From: Pachypanchax playfairii
Lineage: Eukaryota; Chordata; Actinopteri; Cyprinodontiformes; Aplocheilidae
Reading direction: 5' to 3'
Length of the DNA stretch: 64,000 bases
NCBI GenBank assembly: GCA_006937955.1
Contig: SSNP01000015.1
Span: 2,333,727-2,397,726 of the forward strand
Below the pieces are notes generated by a model that saw only the letters and a program-made list of their open reading frames with translations, made no database searches and was not told the DNA's origin. A program made the position numbers and the translations under genes. Of the stretch, positions 47,355 through 64,000 are shown piece by piece (positions within the stretch are counted from its first letter, which is position 1; each line of letters starts with the position of its first letter).

Positions 47355-50300
47355 TTCAAAATTCCAGATATTATGATCCAGAAAAGAAAAAAAATAGGAA
47401 ACCTTTGGATTTTTTATCGCTGCAAGAACAAATGATGTTATAAACCTTCAACAACCAACAGAGACAGTGTGGAATCACAAATGTGTAGCAGATCTGATGT
47501 TCCTTCAAAAGTTCTGGAGCTCAAGCCAGAAGAAAACCACCATTACTGAAAAAGTGATTTTTATCAATAACTACTGAACTAATAATGATTATATAATCTG
47601 ATTGCTAAAGGTGTTTTTAAGGTCAATGCGTCTGATAATGTCAATACAACCAAGTTGAGACCGTTATTTTTGGTGTAAATCCCAATATGGAGGGAGCTGA
47701 GGTGCTTGATAGAGGTCTGAACTCTACGAGGGATTTTCTAGCTTACTTTTAGCACCCAAGAAAAAACAGCTGCTTTAGCTACAAAGCACTTTTCTTCCAC
47801 TGATATCTAAACTTGTCAGAGCACAATGTAAAGCACATTGTGCAACACCTCTTCATACCTTCATTATTAACCATTTCAGAGGTAAATCGCTGCACGCTAA
47901 TGAGTCTGTGCACAAATGTGCATCACAGAGCAGCGCTGGAGCAGACTTACCAGAACTAAATACGAAGTGACTTACGCTTCCTCAGCAGGGGGCGTCAGGA
48001 ATGGATGATACCACGTAAAATGAGTGTTGCAGTGGAGTTATGGCTGAGAGCAATAAATAGCTCCTAAGTGTGAGCTTACCTTTTTCTGCTGGATGTTCTT
48101 TATGTTGTGGAGAACATTTCTTCTCAGTTTGACACTCATGCCACGTGTAGAATAATAACTGAGCTTCTTTTCTTCTTAGTTTGAACCTGTTGAGTTTTTT
48201 CCAGCTTTCCAGGTTTGGAGTCCTTCCTTGATGGTTTATTGTTCCTTTTTCTTCTGTCTTGGTGTGAATGTTCTCAGCCAGATGGTTTAAGGTTCTGCTG
48301 AGAGTTTGGACTCTACTGGATGGTGAGAATGGTGGGTTTCCTGTATACAGAAACTATCATCTTTACTTTGCACAACAGAAAAGCCAGTTTGTTGTTCATC
48401 ACATCTTCATCACATCTTCTCTGGTGAACTTGATGTTATTGTCCATCGAGTTAATGTGTTTGACCCATATGTAATCCATGTACCTGAGCAAATGGCTCGG
48501 TGCTAGTCCCAGGAAAAGCCATGAAAAGTGTTTTGTTCTCCACTTCCTTCATGCAGATGTTTGCAACAAAGGGTGTACAGATCTGTTACTGATCAGTTGT
48601 GAGTGAGGCCTTGGAGCTGTCAGCTGGGTGCACATAGTTTTACTGTGTAGAGATGAGACATGGTTGGCAGGTTAAAAACAATGAAGTAGTGTTTCAATTT
48701 TCCAATGGCTTCGTCTTCTATAGGAACTACACATTCCATAGCGTTAGGTGCCGACTTCTTAGGTGAACCATTCCCAGCTAAGCAAGGGCTCAGAGAACAT
48801 GATTGAATTTCAGCAGATGGTGATGTTAGCCTGGGAGGAGTCTGGGTCGGTATCTGAGACAGGAGCCCAGGACAATCTGGAAGAACATGAAATATACTTG
48901 GATTGTTTGAGAACGATGGACATAAAGTTGTGGTTCCCTTTTACACACAACTATCCTGGACAGTCGCAATGAAGACACTGGCTTCAAGTTAGCTTACTGT
49001 GACATAAAAATCAATGTTCTAGCAGTTTTCAAACAGTAACTTAAAAATATGAGAAGGTAAACTAATCTTTGATGTTCATCTTGGAGTTCTGGTGGGACCA
49101 CTGTAGAGCCACTGCACTGCTGGGTGTATCATTTCAAAACATTTTTGATAACCAAAGCTTTAATAAATTTATATTAATACCCCGGAACATGGATATGTTT
49201 CATCTCTGACATCTTTACTACATGTATTACATGACGTGTATATTATTAACTGGCTGATAGGAAGGTTTATACAGCACTCACTGAAATTTATTTTATAAAT
49301 GTTGAATATTGTTGTATTTCCAAATTAAACATTTTGGTAATTTCCATTTAAAAGTCATCCTCCCTTTTGATAGAACCGACTCCTCCTACCACAGCCTCTA
49401 TTTAAAATTAAATGAGATTGCATGGCGTCTGCACTGTGACTCCGGGGGTTTTATTCTGACCTTGAGAGACCAAACATGTGAGCACCATGTTGGTGACTGT
49501 GTGTCAACGGACACATTCTGATTCAGTGTCTGAATTTCCTATTTTGGAGATTCAGCAGTGATCCTCAATAAGATTTTAACAAACACAACAATGGTAAAAA
49601 CTATGGAGGTCAAGAATCCCTCCCTCGGTCCTTATACTTCAGATGTCCTCGAACTGTCCATCCCATCCAAGTAATCAGCATCCTTCAGACGCACATACAA
49701 AGCTCAAGCCAAGTCAAACAGGGAGCGTGTCCTAATCAGAGGCATAGAGAGCCAAGCTGATGGAGCCCTCCCCCCACCGCGGGGGACATTACTGCACTGC
49801 CAGTGGTTCAAGATTAGCCATTCCTGTTTTAGCCATTTAAATTCAGCATTAATGTTTGAAAAGTAGAGAAAATGCTTGCTCCACATGGATACTTTAATAT
49901 TTTATGTCAAAGAAATGTAAAAACACTCAGTATAATGTTTGAGCTGAGCTGGTGTATCTGTAGCAGTTATTTTAGACAGTTTCTTTTAACACTGTCAGAA
50001 TTGCATATCGCATGCCAAATAGATCTTGGGGGTGTAATTGTAATAAATTAGCATATTGTGGATCAGCATATTGTAAGATCAGCTGTTTTACACCATTAAC
50101 ACTGTAAAAATTAAATAGCTCTCTTAAGAAGGACTTCCTGTCAGTGGATTGTAGGTTTCTGATACAAGTTGTAATGTTCAGATACTAGTGTGTGTGTGTG
50201 TGAGATTCAGAGAGAAGCTGCCTGTTTTAGGGACAGAGCGCTCACTGAATGTTTGCTTGCTTGTCAGCCTGCACAGTAAATAGGTCAGTGTTTTTATGAG

Positions 50301-51419
50301 TAAAGAATCAGTGATGTCTGGGCCTTCATGAATCTGCCATTTTTAGCTTTCCTATCACACAACAGAGCAGCTAGCAGGCAGGTGATTAACAAACTCCCAC
50401 ACAGAGTTTAAAACTTGTTGTGTATATGATTGTTTAGTCTGTTCTTTATTTTGTTACTCAGCTTCTGTCTGATATAAAAATTACTAAGATGCTAACTGCT
50501 CATTTAGCTGTCAGTCCACAAACATTGTTCACTGAAAGTATCTTATATTATGAATACTTTGTTTTTTAGCTCAAATTGATTGTTTGTTGTTATAAAATTG
50601 GGTCATGACTTGTAGAAGCGACTTTAAAGGAATAATTCAGACTTTTTGAAATGTGTTCCAGTGAAGACGTTATTATTAATAATGTTTCCTTATGACTCTT
50701 TGAAGGGTCTTTTTTGGAGCTACATGTGTTTACTTTGACTAAACTGACAAGCTAACAGCTAATCTGAATGAGGTCAAGACCACATTGGATTTCCCATCAT
50801 AAAACAACTCTAATCTTTAAAAAAATGTACATATTCATACAAATGCCTTTGAAAAACCTTTATATTGCCATAATTTTAATTCATGTTTAGCCACGATTTT
50901 CTTTCTATATTATCTGAACAGATGTAAAAGATTTGATCTTTATTTCTTTGAAAAACTGAAAAGCTACATGAACATGGGAAAAGTATTCCCTAAATATATA
51001 TATCTCCAATATGTAATAGTAAATACTGTGTATTTGAGAGCCTATACATTAAACTAATTTAAATGAGTGGTATCTTATATTGGTTCAATTGGTTTACAAT
51101 ATATATTAAATTATTTTTGTCAAATCGAGATGTTTTGTTGAAAGTTCCTATTTATTCATAGAGAGAAAAATTAAGATGTATTTAAAAACTGTGTGAAAAA
51201 CCTTTGACTGCACTTTGTCAACAAAATAAAACAGGAAATTGGAACCAAACTTTATCCTGTGTTCAGATCTCTGACCTGGAAATTTATGCAAATTAAAAAA
51301 AAAAAGACCATGTAAAAGTTTATTTACATATTTAATTCAAATGAAATGACATCACACCTTTGTGACAGTAAAAAAAAAATATATTCTAATTTAATTTGCT
51401 TTCATACTTTATCCTTTAC

Positions 51420-51530
51420 TGTGATGGACTGATGACCTGTCCAGGTGTGACCTCAGCTCTCACCCAATGACTGCTGGAGATACACACCAGTGACCCTAAA
51501 CAGAAAGAAGCAGATATAGAAAATTACTTT
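51420..51530 (+). repeat. Fish retroposon tail, copy 2
   Basis: 'gtgatggactgatgacctgtccaggtgtgacctcagctctcacccaatgactgctggaga' in outline matches the tail described at 31365-31462 in opposite orientation, and ends 'gaagcagatatagaaaat', the usual 'agcggttaaagaaaatgga' position. Confidence 0.55.
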
Positions 51531-52096
51531 ATTTATTCTTTATTTAATGAAATTGCTACTGTGTCAAGGCTCGTGACATCCTCCTGTGACTTAAATGGTT
51601 TTTGTTCTCTTGTAATTGTTGTGCTGAATGTGAAATCGTGAAATCCTTTTATAAACATGGTTCCGCTGCTTTTAGTTGTGACACGCCCAAACAACCTGAA
51701 AGAACCGGTTCTCAGCTGTTGTCTGGACTTTTACCTGGAAGTCACCGAACAGGGTAGAAAAAACTAACATAATTCATCTCCAGCACCAGTATATCTCATT
51801 ACATCTCGGAAATGTGCCAATAAAATAACCATAAAAAAGATGGAGGTGAATTATAAGATTATAAATCTATGGACTAGTTTCAGTCTGACATATAGAAGAG
51901 CAAGGGTAGACAATGTCAAATATGAAATCATAAATTCATTTTACAGGAACATTTTGATTTCACTCTAATTTTTTTACACTGATTTTGAACTCTTGTAACT
52001 TCATTTCACTTTACTGAAAAATGCTAATTATTTTCTTATATAAAAAACACAAACCTAAAATAAATAACAGAAAAAACTACATTCAAAGAGAGTAAG

Positions 52097-52128
52097 AAGG
52101 TGTGTCCAAACTTTTGGTCTGTACTGTA
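52097..52128 (-). mobile_element. Solo terminal repeat of a Tc1-like transposon
   Basis: Read on the minus strand, TACAGTACAGACCAAAAGTT continues 'tggacacacctt', matching the terminal repeat of an abundant fish Tc1-like family. No transposase or second terminus was seen nearby. Confidence 0.5.
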
Positions 52129-53614
52129 AATGATTCATCAATCTCTATGTTTAGGCAGGTCATCAACGCATTCAAATCCTCAAAAATCCAATATCCTCAT
52201 ATCTCCCATTCAACTTTCAAACGATTTTCTATAATTATCCAGCTGCTAAATTAAATGACAAACCCTTCTACTCGTATATACAAAGTTTATTTGGTGTAAA
52301 TAAACATACAGTTGTGACATATATTTTGAAACTAACATATCTGTTTGTAGTTGGTTGGTTTTGTCAGATACACATTTGCAACGATCTGTTCTGTTTCCAA
52401 CCCAAACAGGTTTATGAGGAAATGACACACTTCTGATAAATGCTTTACTGAAGAGTTTCAGGAGATGAAGTGAAGTATAGGGGGATGTTGCTGTTATTAG
52501 AGACGTGTCTGATCAGATTAGAACTTTTTATCATTTTACATCATTCTGTTAATCTACTCTGTGTTTGAAACCATCTCTTTTGGAAAGTTACTGTCAGATG
52601 GATGTATCAGGTTTTTTATCTTATGCAGGCCAGAGTTACGTAAAATGCTAAAGGCCACTCTGAAGCCAATTGTGTAATTTGTCCAACGTGGTCGGCACCG
52701 TTTGAGAGCCAAGGAGTGCGTCTTTGTCTGCTAATGTAGGTCTCCACTAAAGGGGGCAGCCTGGATGTCCCGCTTTCTGTGCTGTGTATCACATGATGGG
52801 CTTGGCCTGAGGGTGAGGCAGTGAAGGAGTCTAACTTGGTGGTAGTGGGCTGGGAAGGAGGAAGATGAGAGTTATGGAAGCATTTCTTTGTGCCATTTTC
52901 TTTTAGAATCAAATCCTGGTTCACAGCTGAACAGATCGACTGGACATCCCCCCCTCACATAGCACAGAGGGAAAGAATTTAGCAACTTTAGCAGCAATTT
53001 TCAGTCTACAATCTTCTTCTTCTTATGGAAAATGTGACAGTTGCTGAACTTATTTATTATTAATAATGTTAGGAGTAGGGATGATCAATATTAGGAAAAC
53101 ATGCAGTCACAGTTTTGTTGCATATTCCCATGATTTCCAAAAAGTCATGTCTCTAATCCTTCCCAAAGTTGTCTCACACTTCTTACACAGAAGCTAAAAT
53201 CAGAAGGATTCCAGATGGGTCACAGATGTTCCAACTTTAAGAGAACATTTGTTTTGTGAGTTTGTTTAACATCCAGATGATCTTCAAGCGAGACCCTATG
53301 AGACACGCAAGGACATTGAAAGATTTTTGCAAACATTTTGAGATGTGAATGCTGTTCATCAGCAGTCGCAGGCCTGCGAGATGCAGAGCTCAACAAAGTA
53401 AACAGCATCCTTTAAAAAAAGCCCTTTCATAGTGATTCACATCTTGTGTTGATTTAAAAACAGTGAGTTACTATTATCTCATTGTATAACTACTTTTTAT
53501 GCAGGCACTAAATACAGTATGTCATTAAACTTCTGTGTAATTGTCCCATTTTTATACTAAACTTGTGCATCTGTGTTTCTTTTTTCATGCAGGACCTTGT
53601 AAGTGCTTCTAAAC

Positions 53615-64000
<10,386 letters not shown>

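Larger units (their letters stand above)
29602..53614. other. Gene-poor interval upstream of pak3
   Basis: About 24 kb with no ORF carrying a recognisable family, apart from a transposase relic. It contains relics of LINE tails, hAT and Tc1/mariner elements, microsatellites and a minisatellite with an assembly gap, each listed separately. The right part must hold the pak3 promoter and 5' UTR exons, since pak3's first coding exon starts at an acceptor (TTTTTCATGCAG just before 53593). Likely noncoding regulatory sequence cannot be told from neutral sequence by eye. Confidence 0.5.

Overview
This is nuclear DNA from a ray-finned fish, most likely a percomorph teleost. The evidence is AT-rich sequence with short, spliced, intron-containing vertebrate genes; fish-type transposon relics (L2 LINE, hAT MITEs, Tc1/mariner); (TG)n-rich minisatellites; and a 63-residue beta-defensin of the percomorph type. 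I rebuilt five protein genes exon by exon, using GT/AG boundaries, reading-phase continuity and remembered vertebrate family sequences.

Layout. 1-2801: no gene; one (GA)n tract and a probable hAT MITE. 2802-7905 (minus): a complete 11-exon chordin-like gene, best called chrdl2 (442 aa, three VWC domains), a secreted BMP antagonist. 7906-11232: no gene recognised; holds a 24-bp tandem repeat that carries a perfect 5' splice-site consensus in every unit. 11233-14513 (minus): complete 7-exon spag7 (230 aa), with YY1-like and NRF1-like motifs at its 5' end. 16125-16666 (plus): complete 3-exon beta-defensin gene with a TATA box. 22592-26571 (minus): mepce (7SK snRNA capping enzyme, 734 aa, four coding exons), with a probable 5' UTR exon near 27.64-27.74 kb in a CpG-rich promoter. 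28.5-29.6 kb (minus): 5'-truncated L2-type LINE. 29.6-53.6 kb: about 24 kb without a recognisable protein gene, holding transposon relics, a 330-bp minisatellite interrupted by a 303-N assembly gap, and candidate 5' promoter/exon sequence for pak3. 53615-64000 (plus): pak3, 13 coding exons from the start codon through most of the kinase domain; the gene runs off the right edge.

The genes do not form an operon or a shared pathway. They are independent vertebrate genes: BMP signalling, a nuclear R3H protein, innate immunity, 7SK/P-TEFb control and Rho-family signalling. I found no previously undescribed biological system. The observations most worth checking are a proline-to-phenylalanine change in the PAK3 kinase N-lobe, the pairing of a chordin-like gene with pak3, a dispersed repeat carrying CTCF-like cores, the splice-donor-bearing 24-bp array, and a DD36E-type Tc1/mariner remnant.
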